From a virus, in IMG/VR virus record IMGVR_UViG_3300050014_000823, positions 235,145-299,144 of that record: a DNA stretch of 64,000 bases; one strand, 5' to 3'. The translations under genes were made by a program, and so were the position numbers. This document shows positions 34,623 to 44,041 of this stretch, piece after piece. Under the pieces are notes generated by a model. It was given only the letters and a program-made list of their open reading frames with translations, was not told the DNA's origin and ran no database searches. Numbering within the stretch: the stretch's first letter is position 1; the number at the start of each line of letters is the position of its first letter.

Positions 34623-35114
34623 TTACAAGTTGAGTATACATCTCCAGGGCTGGATTGAAAGTGTAATGTTGGTCAAAGTATCTTCATCGTAACTGTTGTC
34701 GCCAAAGTCGATTGATGTTATCATACATTGTTCCAAGAACCATTTTTCTACCTCAATACCTGTTGGGTCGAGTGCTTTTAATAGAATGTTCTTCTTATAA
34801 CCTGCTGCGTAACCCATACGTCCTGTAAGAGATTCAGCGTGTAATCTAACCCATTCCATGAGTTGCTGTGATGTTGATGGACCAATTGGGTCAAGGAATG
34901 TGATATCCATTGATTCCCAGTTATAACGTCCCGCAACATAGTTACGCTCATTCATGAAGTTAATTTCTACTGAATTGATTTTCATTGAAGGTCTTTTGAA
35001 TTTTTGTACTTTCCAAACTTCAATGCCTAATTCATCTGCGAACTCCGCAAAGAATCTATTTACTCTTTTCGGTTCATATTCGAAAGGGATGCCCCTAATC
35101 ATTTCTCCTGCCAT
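34623..35114 (-). CDS. Tail tube protein (gp19-like)
   Basis: A 163-residue protein with the T4 gp19 tube pattern: YEPKRVNRFFAEFADELG at the start, MKINSVEINFMNERNYVAG, the MDITFLDPIGPSTSQQLMEW region, and LDPTGIEVEKWFLEQCMITS with SIDFGDNSYDEDTLTNITLS near the end. It forms the inner tube of a contractile tail. It has a late promoter (35153) and a terminator of its own, expected for a major structural protein. Confidence 0.83.
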   Translation of the reverse strand: MAGEMIRGIPFEYEPKRVNRFFAEFADELGIEVWKVQKFKRPSMKINSVEINFMNERNYVAGRYNWESMDITFLDPIGPSTSQQLMEWVRLHAESLTGRMGYAAGYKKNILLKALDPTGIEVEKWFLEQCMITSIDFGDNSYDEDTLTNITLSIQPWRCILNL

Positions 35115-35152
35115 GTTTTTATCTGTTTAATTAAATAATGCTTATTTTTCTA

Positions 35153-35160
35153 ATAAATAC
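35153..35160 (-). promoter_or_regulatory. Late promoter element GTATTTAT
   Basis: Minus-strand AAGTATTTATTAGAAAA, 38 nt upstream of the tail tube ATG at 35114. Unlike the weak sites, the GAAAA tail is present. Confidence 0.72.
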
Positions 35161-35180
35161 TTACGTATTTGAAAATAAAA

Positions 35181-35696
35181 TTACAATAGCGGCATTATTC
35201 CGGTCTTATGAAATATGTTGATTTCACATGCAGTCATCTGTTCTAATGTTTTTTTCTTTGGTGCTTCAGTTACCATGAGGGGAATATATGGTTCTTCTGC
35301 AGGAAGTGTCAAATCACATGTACAGTCTTTGTCGCATTTTTCATCGCATTTTTCGTCATCCTTACATTCGCAATTTGGGTCTGCACATGCACATTTTGGT
35401 TCTTCGGGAAGTGTGTCAATTACTGCATCACCGTTTCCTGGTCCGAAATGATATTCGTCTTGAAATTCAAATTTAACTTCTTTTGGAGTCATTTCTTCCT
35501 CAAGCAATTTTGAAATTTCTGCTTCCGCATCAACATTATGATAATTTTCAAGATTTTCAGTGATTTTTTCCGGTGTTTCACCGACTTCATTGATGAAATG
35601 TTCACGTGCTTCTTCGTCTGTTATTATTTTTACTTCTTCTACAGGTGTGTTAAGTATTGGCTTAACATATTCCTTTTTATTATTTCTTGTACTCAT
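35181..35696 (-). CDS. Acidic protein with a cysteine-cluster domain
   Basis: A 171-residue acidic protein. Residues about 95-130 have a dense Cys cluster: CACADPNCECKDDE then KCDEKCDKDCTCD, nine Cys in under 30 residues, a metallothionein-like or zinc-binding arrangement. The N-terminal half is helical and Glu-rich, and the end reads LEQMTACEINIFHKTGIMPL. It lies between the tail tube and tail sheath genes and has a late promoter (35726). No family recognised. Confidence 0.65.
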   Translation of the reverse strand: MSTRNNKKEYVKPILNTPVEEVKIITDEEAREHFINEVGETPEKITENLENYHNVDAEAEISKLLEEEMTPKEVKFEFQDEYHFGPGNGDAVIDTLPEEPKCACADPNCECKDDEKCDEKCDKDCTCDLTLPAEEPYIPLMVTEAPKKKTLEQMTACEINIFHKTGIMPLL

Positions 35697-35725
35697 TTTA
35701 TAAAAAATTATAATATTATTTTCTC

Positions 35726-35733
35726 ATAAATAC
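35726..35733 (-). promoter_or_regulatory. Late promoter element GTATTTAT
   Basis: Minus-strand AGTATTTATGAGAAAATAA, 29 nt upstream of the ATG at 35696 and just past the sheath terminator. Confidence 0.7.
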
Positions 35734-35746
35734 TATATAAAAAAGA

Positions 35747-35770
35747 AAAGACCCACGGAAGTGGGTCTTT
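35747..35770 (-). terminator. Hairpin terminator after the tail sheath gene
   Basis: A 10-bp stem (AAAGACCCAC with GTGGGTCTTT), GGAA tetraloop, and TTTTCTTTTTT on the minus strand. Confidence 0.85.
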
Positions 35771-35790
35771 GTCAATATGAAAGTCATCAA

Positions 35791-38682
35791 TTATGCACCA
35801 ACGTCAGCAAAGGATGCTCCGGTAGGAGTAATTGTAAATGTGATTCCGATATATTCAACTGCACGTGTTGGTTTGATGAAGATTTCGCCAAATAACTCGT
35901 TTCTGTCGATTGTTTCTGGAGTGTTAATAATGTCGTCCATTTTAATTCTGAAGTCATATAAACCTCTTTCTCTCTTAACTGTATCGAGTACAGGAGTTGC
36001 TTTTGACAAGAACTGGTCGATAGTAGTTTGGTCGTTCTGTTCGAATACCAATCTGATTGCGATGTTTGTAATAAGAACTTTAAGTTGAAGAAGTAATCTA
36101 CGAACATTGATTCTATCAAGAGCACTTGCTTTAACCTGTAAGGTCTTCTGACCAAAGATTGCTGTACCTGCATCTGCAAAGTCAGCCATTGGATTGATTC
36201 TACCTGTGTAAAGAATATCACGTGCTTCCAGTGATAATTTATACATAGATTTTCTTGCATTTGTAACACCACGGTTCAAACCAGCAGGTGCGAACCAAGG
36301 GAATGCTGTATTGTCAGTATAAGCCATTGCTTTTACTACTTCACCTGTAGGTGGAATATAAACGTTGACGTTATTCTGAGTATCCCTCATTTGAATCCAA
36401 GGGAAGTATGTACATGAGTAGTTGCTGTCAATACCTGATGTATCAAGTAAATCAACAATACCCTGTGCTGCAAGTACGTCCTGTTTTTCACTACCTGTTG
36501 TTTTAGGTATTTCAATGTCAGGAGTATCAATTACATAAAGTGTGTCAGTTCTTTGAGTAGTCAACATGTTGATTGTATCGAGAACTAATACGTTTTGGTC
36601 TGACCAGTTGATACCTGGAGTTGCAAATACGTTAATTGTTACCTGTTCTGGGTTTGAGAATGTATTTATTGCAGTTTCCCATGCTTGGAAGTCATTTGTT
36701 GCTGGAACTAATGGCTGAACACCATCATAAATTCCACCTTGACGATAAAAGTCACCGTATGAACGACTGTTTCTGTTAACATCCCAACCATCGAAACCAC
36801 CTGCAGGTGCAAGAGTGAATTTTCTTGAAGCCAATAAGTAATAAGGATTTAATGGGTCAACAACATCTGCGATACTTTCAAACGAACCTGCACCAACCTC
36901 AAAACTACCAATTAATTCAGCACCATCCATATATGTTGCACCAGTTGCGTTAATATCCATGTGGAAACCTTTAGTTTTTGTGTATCCAATTGGATTTGCA
37001 TTTACATTATTGTAGCCGTCAAAGTTAAAGAAGTTCTGGTTGATACCATCACCAACAACACCCGGAGCATCATAACCACTTGCTGACATACCTAAGTATA
37101 CTCTTGCAACTCTTTCGTTTGACTCATAATGAGTTTTGTAGAATACCTTTGGTGTTATACCTGCATAGTTAGTAGGAACACTTCCTGTGGTAGTTGCACT
37201 TAATGCATAATCATTAAACCACAAACCTTCGAAACCTGCAGGGAATGAATCCTGATGTTCTTCTGAATCCATTTCAACCATGATGTATTTGCTCTGAAGG
37301 TCATATTCGCCATCAGTTGTACCGATACGCTGTGCAATATATGCATTAGTACCTTTTATTAATGTACATCTTGTGTATGTTTCCAAAACATTGGGAGCTG
37401 CGTCAGTATCGTAGAAAGCACGTACAAGTACGTCAAATTCCATTGTAATTGGATTGATATTTCCAATACTGATTTTTATTTCTTGGTTAGCTGCGTCACC
37501 GTCAGAGATACTTATGAATTTAAATAATCTTGCAACATTATTACCTTTAAGTTGTGACACAACCCAAGGAGTTTCTGGAGTTTTGAATTGTGTTTTATAG
37601 TCTCCAAATAAAGTGGTGTTTGTTCTAATCATATCGGTGTGAATACCATATGCATATGATTGAACGCCACTTATTCCGTATTTTGTTAATCCACTTAAAA
37701 CTGGGTCTGTAATTAAAACAGAAGTACCGTCTGCATCAAGTTTTTTAATTAATTGAGGATAGGTTGCTTGACACCAAATTTTAGTTTTTTTGTCTTTAGG
37801 AAGGTTTCCTATTACGTTTGGTAAGAAACTTGAAGCATCTGGATTTAATGAAGCCGTATAAGATTCTGTACCACCACTATAGTTATTAGGTGCTGGAACT
37901 GCAGGTACTTTAAGTCCTCTATTTGTTGCTTTCAAAGTAAATTGTCCAAACAAATCACCACTACCAATTAATGTGGTATTAGTCGAAGCTGAAATTGTAA
38001 GACCAGTACAATCAAATACAGTTGTTGATGGCAAGTTTACGTTATCTTGAACATAACCTCTGCTTCTTATAACTGCAAGCACCATACCTTCATATGCTGA
38101 ATATGAAGTACCGCTTAAAACAGTTGTTATTTGACGAACAGTACCACCTGTAAGGTTTACTGTTGTTGCTGTGAAAGAATATGATGTTCCAAGGAATGAA
38201 GTTGGACCTGTTTTAGTAAAACCTGAGAATGATGTTCCTGTTTGACCACTACTATATATTGTAACACCCAAATAGGTATTGCCTGCATATGTTTTAGTCA
38301 CAGCACTGCTCGTTGAAACAACACCCATTGTGTGAGGGTCAACACCCGCACTTAAGGTAATGTTCCACGCATTTCCTGCATCATATCCGCTTAAACCCAA
38401 TACTCTTGTAACCCACATTTGGTTTGATTCATCCAAATATGCATTAGCTGTATAAGGTAATTGATATTGAAGTTGTCCGTTACTTGGAAACCTTTTAACG
38501 CTCTGAGGACCAAATCTATTTGCAAATTCAGTCTGGTCTTGAACATATACTGGTTCGAAAGCAGGACCTTTTGTTGTTTCGCCAACAACACCTAATGTTG
38601 TTATACCTACGTTACGTGTAACGAATGTTAAGTCACGTTCTCTAAATTTTATACCCGGAGAGGTAAATACGAATTCTGCCAT
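35791..38682 (-). CDS. Contractile tail sheath protein (gp18-like)
   Basis: A 963-residue protein. The start FTSPGIKFRERDLTFVTRNV with GVVGETTKGPAFEPVYVQDQ, the ending DDIINTPETIDRNELFGEIF and YIGITFTITPTGASF are typical of sheath proteins. The middle is a large set of Ser/Thr/Gly-rich beta domains, making it larger than T4 gp18 (659 residues). Residues GPQSVKRFPSN and ALDRINVRRLLLQLKVLI lie in the conserved core. It is a single-gene late unit with its own promoter at 38744 and terminator. Confidence 0.9.
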   Translation of the reverse strand: MAEFVFTSPGIKFRERDLTFVTRNVGITTLGVVGETTKGPAFEPVYVQDQTEFANRFGPQSVKRFPSNGQLQYQLPYTANAYLDESNQMWVTRVLGLSGYDAGNAWNITLSAGVDPHTMGVVSTSSAVTKTYAGNTYLGVTIYSSGQTGTSFSGFTKTGPTSFLGTSYSFTATTVNLTGGTVRQITTVLSGTSYSAYEGMVLAVIRSRGYVQDNVNLPSTTVFDCTGLTISASTNTTLIGSGDLFGQFTLKATNRGLKVPAVPAPNNYSGGTESYTASLNPDASSFLPNVIGNLPKDKKTKIWCQATYPQLIKKLDADGTSVLITDPVLSGLTKYGISGVQSYAYGIHTDMIRTNTTLFGDYKTQFKTPETPWVVSQLKGNNVARLFKFISISDGDAANQEIKISIGNINPITMEFDVLVRAFYDTDAAPNVLETYTRCTLIKGTNAYIAQRIGTTDGEYDLQSKYIMVEMDSEEHQDSFPAGFEGLWFNDYALSATTTGSVPTNYAGITPKVFYKTHYESNERVARVYLGMSASGYDAPGVVGDGINQNFFNFDGYNNVNANPIGYTKTKGFHMDINATGATYMDGAELIGSFEVGAGSFESIADVVDPLNPYYLLASRKFTLAPAGGFDGWDVNRNSRSYGDFYRQGGIYDGVQPLVPATNDFQAWETAINTFSNPEQVTINVFATPGINWSDQNVLVLDTINMLTTQRTDTLYVIDTPDIEIPKTTGSEKQDVLAAQGIVDLLDTSGIDSNYSCTYFPWIQMRDTQNNVNVYIPPTGEVVKAMAYTDNTAFPWFAPAGLNRGVTNARKSMYKLSLEARDILYTGRINPMADFADAGTAIFGQKTLQVKASALDRINVRRLLLQLKVLITNIAIRLVFEQNDQTTIDQFLSKATPVLDTVKRERGLYDFRIKMDDIINTPETIDRNELFGEIFIKPTRAVEYIGITFTITPTGASFADVGA

Positions 38683-38743
38683 GTTTATAGTTATTAATAG
38701 TTTCTATTATTATTTCTGTAATTAAACGTTTTGTCGTTTTCAA

Positions 38744-38751
38744 ATAAATAC
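38744..38751 (-). promoter_or_regulatory. Late promoter element GTATTTAT
   Basis: Minus-strand AGTATTTATTTGAAAACG, 61 nt upstream of the sheath ATG at 38682, so this mRNA has one of the longest leaders here. Confidence 0.7.
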
Positions 38752-38872
38752 TAAAAATTTATTGAAAAGGTAATTTACCATAATTTATATCACAGGGGTA
38801 TTGGTACTGATAAACACAGATTTGGGGAAATTCGGGATTTTTCGCCAGGAATTTCGGATTTTTCTGGATTTT

Positions 38873-38910
38873 TTGCATGAAATTTTCAGAAATTTCATGC
38901 AATTTTTTTT
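38873..38910 (+). terminator. Orphan plus-strand terminator in a divergent intergenic region
   Basis: A 13-bp stem (38873-38885 with 38890-38902) and TTTTTTTT (38903-38910) make a strong plus-strand terminator, yet the gene on the left is on the minus strand. Two degenerate 21-bp repeats lie just upstream (38826-38868). A short untranslated RNA from 38752 on, or insulation of the promoter at 38949, would explain it. Confidence 0.7.
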
Positions 38911-38948
38911 CAGTTTTTTTTAAAGATTTTTCAGAAAATATCGTATAA

Positions 38949-38956
38949 GTATTTAT
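38949..38956 (+). promoter_or_regulatory. Late promoter element GTATTTAT
   Basis: AAGTATTTATGTGAAA, 21 nt upstream of the ATG at 38978. It argues against the upstream GTG at 38957 as start. Confidence 0.75.
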
Positions 38957-38977
38957 GTGAAACACAAATTAGTTACT

Positions 38978-41152
38978 ATGAACAAATCACAACGCATTTA
39001 TTTAAACACTGGAACTACTCAAAACGATAAATATATCCAGTTTCAACTCGAACAAGACGTGGATACTATTGAGTTCATGACAATGAACATCTATACCAAA
39101 GACGCATACCAAGACTTTAACTCAGACTACGGTGTATTGGTGGGTAGAGTCATAGCAAATGGTGGAATTGGTATTCCTAATGCAAAAATAAGCATATTCA
39201 TACCTTTGACTGATGCAGATGCCGACATTGGAGATATTGCAAGTATCTATCCATATAAAACCCCAAGGGATAAGAACAGTGAGGGTAAAAGGTATAACTT
39301 ACTTCCAAGAGTCTCAGAGTTTGAACCAAGTACTGGCGTTTTTAAACCAAAACAACCTTTCGGCAGTTTTCCAATTAAACCTGAAATAGTAACAAATCAA
39401 GCATTTTTGGATGTTTATAAAAAGTATTATAAATATACGGCACTAACTAATAATGCGGGTGACTATATGATATTTGGTGTACCAATTGGCGTACAGACGG
39501 TTCATTTAAGTGTAGATATTACTGACATTGGTAAATTTTCGATGACTCCTGCTGCTATGGTAACTAACTTAGGTTACTCACCGAACTTCTTTACAGACAA
39601 TAATACGAGAATTAAGCCTTCGGAAGACTTAACCGACTTACCGAATATTGAAACCCAAGAAATTACCGTTGATATTGTACCTTTCTGGGGTGATACAACA
39701 AACTTTACAATAGGAATTACACGTCAAGACTTCAGAATTCGTTCTGTACTCACAAATACTTTTACAATCTTTGGGTCGGTGTTTACCGATGCATATAAGT
39801 CAATGTGGGGACGTGGTATATCCGGTACTGATAGTACGTGGGCATTATATCAAATGGGAGTAGATAATGGTTTAACAGTTAGACAAAATATTGGTGCTGC
39901 ACAAAAAGCTGCGGGAACTGTAACGGAGAAAATATATTATTATCCAGTAAATATCAGTGATACACAAATTGCCACTGGAAAATTTGTGGACCAAATGCTA
40001 TTATTAGACACAACACAATATTCTGTATATAAAAGGGGTGGTGACTTTGCGGCTATTGTTAGTTGTAATAGAAGAAAAATTATTACAGATGATTTTGGTA
40101 ATGAAGTGGTGGTTGCAGATAATGCACCAGACGGTATATTTACAAGATTCAGTGGATTTATGACACTTGAAATTTCTCCCGATACCATTCCTTTGGATTG
40201 GGAATCAATCGGTCATCACGTAGAAATGAAACCAATAAGACAAATAATCAAAATTCCACAATATGCAGATGCAGGAAAAACATTTGTTAATCCTAACACT
40301 TATCATGATTGTTGTAATAGTAGTTTTCATGGTAATGATACAGATATTGCACAAAATAATGCATGGAGAGCCGAACATTATAGTTTTAGTGGTGGTGGAC
40401 TTTATAGCGTAAGCAGATTTCATGGAATTGTTGCTAATGGTCTTGATAGGGAAAGTAGTTGTCCATATGGATTTATTGCTGGTGATACCATAAACGTTGC
40501 ATGTATTGCTTGGTCTCAAAATGCAGGGGTAATTCAAACAAATAATTATGATTCGGGTAATAATGATGATGTTGAATTTCCAACAAATTCTATTATGACT
40601 GGTTGCGCTGCTATTAGTGGTTTGACATGTGCGACTGTTTTTGGTGCTAACTGGATGAATTTATCGATATATCTGCCACAAACGGGATGGGTTTATAATA
40701 ATTATGCTTATATACATTGTTGGAGAGTCAATTCTCAATTTACTTTTGCTGACCGAAATAAATATAATAATAGTTATTATCAATTACCCAACAAACAATT
40801 AATTGCGGGAAAATATACTGACACATGTAGTTTTACACGTTCAGACTTAAACTGGAGTGATTTTATTCCTATGACAAAATGTGATGTGGTTAAGATGAAC
40901 GAAACTGGAACCAAAGGATTTAAGACATTTAATGATGGTAAGACTATTACTACTATAAGTGGTAATTACCCATTACAGGGCACGTATCGTAATGGAACAT
41001 ATAAACCTTCGTGTAATCCCACACCTGCCCCATTCTGTGGGGGTAAATGTAATGGTGTTTCCACATGTGCGTCAGATGGTAAAACATATTTCTTCAAGGG
41101 AATTGATACCTCAGACTGTGTTGCCTTTATTACTTGTTTAGGAATTATATAA
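38978..41152 (+). CDS. Large virion protein with carboxypeptidase-regulatory-like domain
   Basis: About 724 residues from the ATG at 38978. Residues about 45-190 contain an Ig-like fold of the carboxypeptidase-regulatory type (GVLVGRVIANGGIGIPNAKI, then GDYMIFGVPIGVQTVHLSVD). The middle is rich in Asn/Tyr/Thr beta segments with scattered Cys, and the C-terminus has a Cys-rich stretch (CNPTPAPFCGGKCNGVSTC). It has its own late promoter and terminator. It is probably an exposed tail or fibre-type protein; the binding target is unknown. Confidence 0.65.
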   Translation: MNKSQRIYLNTGTTQNDKYIQFQLEQDVDTIEFMTMNIYTKDAYQDFNSDYGVLVGRVIANGGIGIPNAKISIFIPLTDADADIGDIASIYPYKTPRDKNSEGKRYNLLPRVSEFEPSTGVFKPKQPFGSFPIKPEIVTNQAFLDVYKKYYKYTALTNNAGDYMIFGVPIGVQTVHLSVDITDIGKFSMTPAAMVTNLGYSPNFFTDNNTRIKPSEDLTDLPNIETQEITVDIVPFWGDTTNFTIGITRQDFRIRSVLTNTFTIFGSVFTDAYKSMWGRGISGTDSTWALYQMGVDNGLTVRQNIGAAQKAAGTVTEKIYYYPVNISDTQIATGKFVDQMLLLDTTQYSVYKRGGDFAAIVSCNRRKIITDDFGNEVVVADNAPDGIFTRFSGFMTLEISPDTIPLDWESIGHHVEMKPIRQIIKIPQYADAGKTFVNPNTYHDCCNSSFHGNDTDIAQNNAWRAEHYSFSGGGLYSVSRFHGIVANGLDRESSCPYGFIAGDTINVACIAWSQNAGVIQTNNYDSGNNDDVEFPTNSIMTGCAAISGLTCATVFGANWMNLSIYLPQTGWVYNNYAYIHCWRVNSQFTFADRNKYNNSYYQLPNKQLIAGKYTDTCSFTRSDLNWSDFIPMTKCDVVKMNETGTKGFKTFNDGKTITTISGNYPLQGTYRNGTYKPSCNPTPAPFCGGKCNGVSTCASDGKTYFFKGIDTSDCVAFITCLGII

Positions 41153-41156
41153 AATG

Positions 41157-41183
41157 AAAAACCCCCGAAATTCGGGGGTTTTT
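41157..41183. terminator. Bidirectional terminator between convergent genes
   Basis: Arms AAAACCCCCGAA and TTCGGGGGTTTT with a T-run on both strands. It ends the plus virion gene and the minus lipoprotein gene. Confidence 0.88.
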
Positions 41184-41184
41184 A

Positions 41185-41931
41185 TTATTTGTTAAAAGTG
41201 TAAACTGCGCTTGAAGACGGAGTGTGCAGAACAACCTTAGAACTCAAAAGTGATAGTTTAAGTTCTGTTTTTCCAGAATTAAGTGATTTTATTTTAAACA
41301 CAAGTTCATCGGATTGATTTCCTTTACAATGAATGGTATTATCGGTTGTGTTAATGGTAACATCATAATCATAACCATTAACATCAGCAGGAACGGCACA
41401 AAGGTCTTTGATATTTAATATGTCTGGATTTAAAGTAAATTTAAGATTCAGCGCACCATAATTAATGCCATCATTTTTCAATGTAACAAAATCGGCAGAT
41501 GTATTTCCGTATTTTTTTGTTGGTGTAGTTTCCAAAGAAATAAATCTCCAAGTACCGAGCAACATATTTACTGTTATGGGATTTACTTTTACAGTTACAC
41601 TATTTGATGTGGCAGGACTACCAATTGCATCCGATGCATTTGATGTAAGTACACATGTTACCGCATCGTTATTATTGGGAGTGTAAGTATATGTGGGACT
41701 ATTTGTTCCAGCATTTACACCATTAACTTTCCACTGATATTGTGGTGATGTTCCACCAAATGTCGGAGTGGCTGTAAATGTAACAGAAATACCTGGGTCA
41801 ACAGGATTTGTCAACGTTGCAATTGATACTTTTACATAATTAATGTCTTCATTAGCGGGTTTTTCACAACTGGTACTCATAATTACCATTGCAAACATCA
41901 GAGTCATAAAATAAATAGCTTTTTTCATCAT
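41185..41931 (-). CDS. Secreted lipoprotein with Ig-like and lipocalin-like domains
   Basis: A 248-residue protein. Residues 1-21 are a lipoprotein signal (KKAIYFMTLMFAMVIMSTSC); the lipobox Cys lies near 22 and is followed by EKPANEDIN, a Glu/Asp-containing start like surface lipoproteins of Bacteroidota. Residues about 30-115 form an Ig-like domain (YQWKVNGVNAGTNSPTYTY, CVLTSNASDAIGSPATSN) and about 120-248 a lipocalin-like domain (LLGTWRFISLE). This architecture is common in Bacteroidota chromosomes and rare in phages. It could alter the host surface and block superinfection; this is inference. No late element precedes it. Confidence 0.82.
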   Translation of the reverse strand: MMKKAIYFMTLMFAMVIMSTSCEKPANEDINYVKVSIATLTNPVDPGISVTFTATPTFGGTSPQYQWKVNGVNAGTNSPTYTYTPNNNDAVTCVLTSNASDAIGSPATSNSVTVKVNPITVNMLLGTWRFISLETTPTKKYGNTSADFVTLKNDGINYGALNLKFTLNPDILNIKDLCAVPADVNGYDYDVTINTTDNTIHCKGNQSDELVFKIKSLNSGKTELKLSLLSSKVVLHTPSSSAVYTFNK

Positions 41932-42046
41932 ACAAGTTTTTAGTTAAACAATAAAAAATTAAAATTAAGTTAAACAACAACTGATTATACGTATTTGCTC
42001 AGAAAATGTTACAAAAAAGTGCAACTATTTTAAAAAAAATTTCTGG

Positions 42047-42054
42047 GTATTTAT
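42047..42054 (+). promoter_or_regulatory. Late promoter element GTATTTAT, 5 nt from the start codon
   Basis: GGGTATTTATAGAATATG: the core ends 5 nt before the ATG at 42060. If the element acts as in other units, the mRNA is almost leaderless. Confidence 0.55.
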
Positions 42055-42059
42055 AGAAT

Positions 42060-43211
42060 ATGAGCGAAAACATTCAAATATTACTCGGCAGTTGCCAAAA
42101 TATCCACTCTGTCAATACGGATAATTTTCAGAAGATAGAATTGGAAAACAAACCTGCACAGATTAACGAATATGACATAAAGAATGCTTTAAGTGCAACC
42201 GAGATTTTCGATGCGGAGCGAGAAGCAAATCAAAACTACAGAATTTATGGCAGAATTGAGTATTTGTCATTGTTGAATGGTCTTAAATTGGATTACACTA
42301 AATTACAGGACTTTTTTATTCCACAAACACTAAACAGTAAGAACATTTTTAGTTCGTTTAAGTTTTACTTGCTTAAGCCAGGAACAGGATATACTCAAAT
42401 TGCTGGAAGTACTGTTGAATACATAAGATATTTCGATGTGATTGCAACTCCAGATGATTTCGAACTTTATAACGCTGGCTTTACCAATAATGTTTATGGA
42501 GAACAAGTATATGCGTTTAACTTCAACAAGGACTTTGATGTTTTACCATACGTAGATAACTTCGGATTTCCACTAATGGAATTGTTTCTATATGCGGTGT
42601 ATCAACCCGCAAGAAACGGAAGTTTTCAACTTGAAACAATGTTTAGTACTTCTTTTGGTACAACTGGCGTTTCAACAAAAGTACCATTTACACCCACAAC
42701 ACTTAATACTGGCAATAGAATATATGGTGACCTAATAGAATATTCAAAATCAGATTTTCTACAAGTGCCTTCAACTCAGCACCCAAATGAGCAGCTAATG
42801 TATATTAATACACCATATGACGCAGGTACGCTTCAATGGGTATACAATTCGTTAATTCCATTCAGACTAAGATATTTTTATGACAATCTTAATGCGGCAA
42901 ATACAGGAAGTACTTCATATGAGCAATCTTCAACAATACCATACTATGCAACTTCGCTTGGTCAGGGTAATTATGTTTGGAGAGATATTATACTACAGGG
43001 AAATATTGACCCACTAACAGGATTAGGTGTTGATTATCCGTTTGTTAATAAAAGGAGATATTTGTTTTCACCTGTTATTCTCGATGTATCTCCAAATTTA
43101 AATGACCCATTTACTCTCGGTGTATTCACTGAGATTAAGTTCGGTACACCTACAATAATGAACACCAAACCAATTAGCGATTTAAAAAATATTGGAAAGC
43201 CATGTCTATAA
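42060..43211 (+). CDS. Unknown virion protein
   Basis: A 383-residue, Tyr/Asn/Phe-rich beta protein (MSENIQILLGSCQNIHSVNT, YLLKPGTGYTQIAGSTVEYI, PVILDVSPNLNDPFTLGVF). No family recognised. It overlaps the next gene by 10 nt, and both follow the late element at 42047, so they are probably co-expressed virion components. Confidence 0.6.
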   Translation: MSENIQILLGSCQNIHSVNTDNFQKIELENKPAQINEYDIKNALSATEIFDAEREANQNYRIYGRIEYLSLLNGLKLDYTKLQDFFIPQTLNSKNIFSSFKFYLLKPGTGYTQIAGSTVEYIRYFDVIATPDDFELYNAGFTNNVYGEQVYAFNFNKDFDVLPYVDNFGFPLMELFLYAVYQPARNGSFQLETMFSTSFGTTGVSTKVPFTPTTLNTGNRIYGDLIEYSKSDFLQVPSTQHPNEQLMYINTPYDAGTLQWVYNSLIPFRLRYFYDNLNAANTGSTSYEQSSTIPYYATSLGQGNYVWRDIILQGNIDPLTGLGVDYPFVNKRRYLFSPVILDVSPNLNDPFTLGVFTEIKFGTPTIMNTKPISDLKNIGKPCL

Positions 43212-44041
43212 TTAAAGAAACAATAAAATATCTTGGAGTTGATATGAATCTGAAAATTAATTTGGGTTCAACAGATGGCTTTTTGGGTTTACAACAGGAA
43301 ATAGACAATCTTACACAGGTTGTTGGTGTTGATTTAGTCAATCCACCTGTAGATGGCGAAGAGCGTAGACTTAAATATTTGCCAAGTATTACACCGTTGT
43401 CATTGTCATTCAGATTCTACGACATACCTTCAAGCGGGTGGGGCGCAAGTTTCCAAAATGTGGGTTTTAGTTTAGATGATATTCATGGCTTAAGTTCAAA
43501 CATGCTGAATAGTTTTTTCATTATGGATTACTATGACAGTGTTGATACGACAACACAGAATAAAATATTTACAACATATTTAACAAAATTAATTTTATAC
43601 GATGCTTATGGTAATAAAGTCTACACCCCGACATATACAATTGGTGGGACAATACCAAATCAGTTCTACTATCAATACATACCGCTTTGGTACTTGAATT
43701 CATTTACTGGAAATACTATTACAGGTTACACTAAATTTAGTTTTTATAATGCAATCAACGGTAAAATTGTGTCGTTTTATAATTACGACAATGGCAATCC
43801 TTTGCCGGGAAACTATGTTAATCCGGAGAAAATGTATTTTAAGACTGAAATTAATCGTACAAACAAGACATGGAGAATAATAACGACATCATTCCCCAAT
43901 GCATTTGCAAATGAATTGTGGGATGCACCTGCTTATAAGGATAAAGTTGATAAGACTGTTCAGAACTTCAACAATGAAGCACAGGATTATCCTTCGGGTA
44001 ATACGTTTAATTATGTAAATGGAACTTACAATACTATTTAA
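43202..44041 (+). CDS. Unknown virion protein
   Basis: A 279-residue beta-rich protein (MSIIKETIKYLGVDMNLKIN, LSLSFRFYDIPSSGWGASF, TWRIITTSFPNAFANELW). It overlaps the preceding gene by 10 nt and converges with the minus gene 44034-44798, overlapping it by 8 nt at the 3' end. No terminator was found there. Confidence 0.6.
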   Translation: MSIIKETIKYLGVDMNLKINLGSTDGFLGLQQEIDNLTQVVGVDLVNPPVDGEERRLKYLPSITPLSLSFRFYDIPSSGWGASFQNVGFSLDDIHGLSSNMLNSFFIMDYYDSVDTTTQNKIFTTYLTKLILYDAYGNKVYTPTYTIGGTIPNQFYYQYIPLWYLNSFTGNTITGYTKFSFYNAINGKIVSFYNYDNGNPLPGNYVNPEKMYFKTEINRTNKTWRIITTSFPNAFANELWDAPAYKDKVDKTVQNFNNEAQDYPSGNTFNYVNGTYNTI

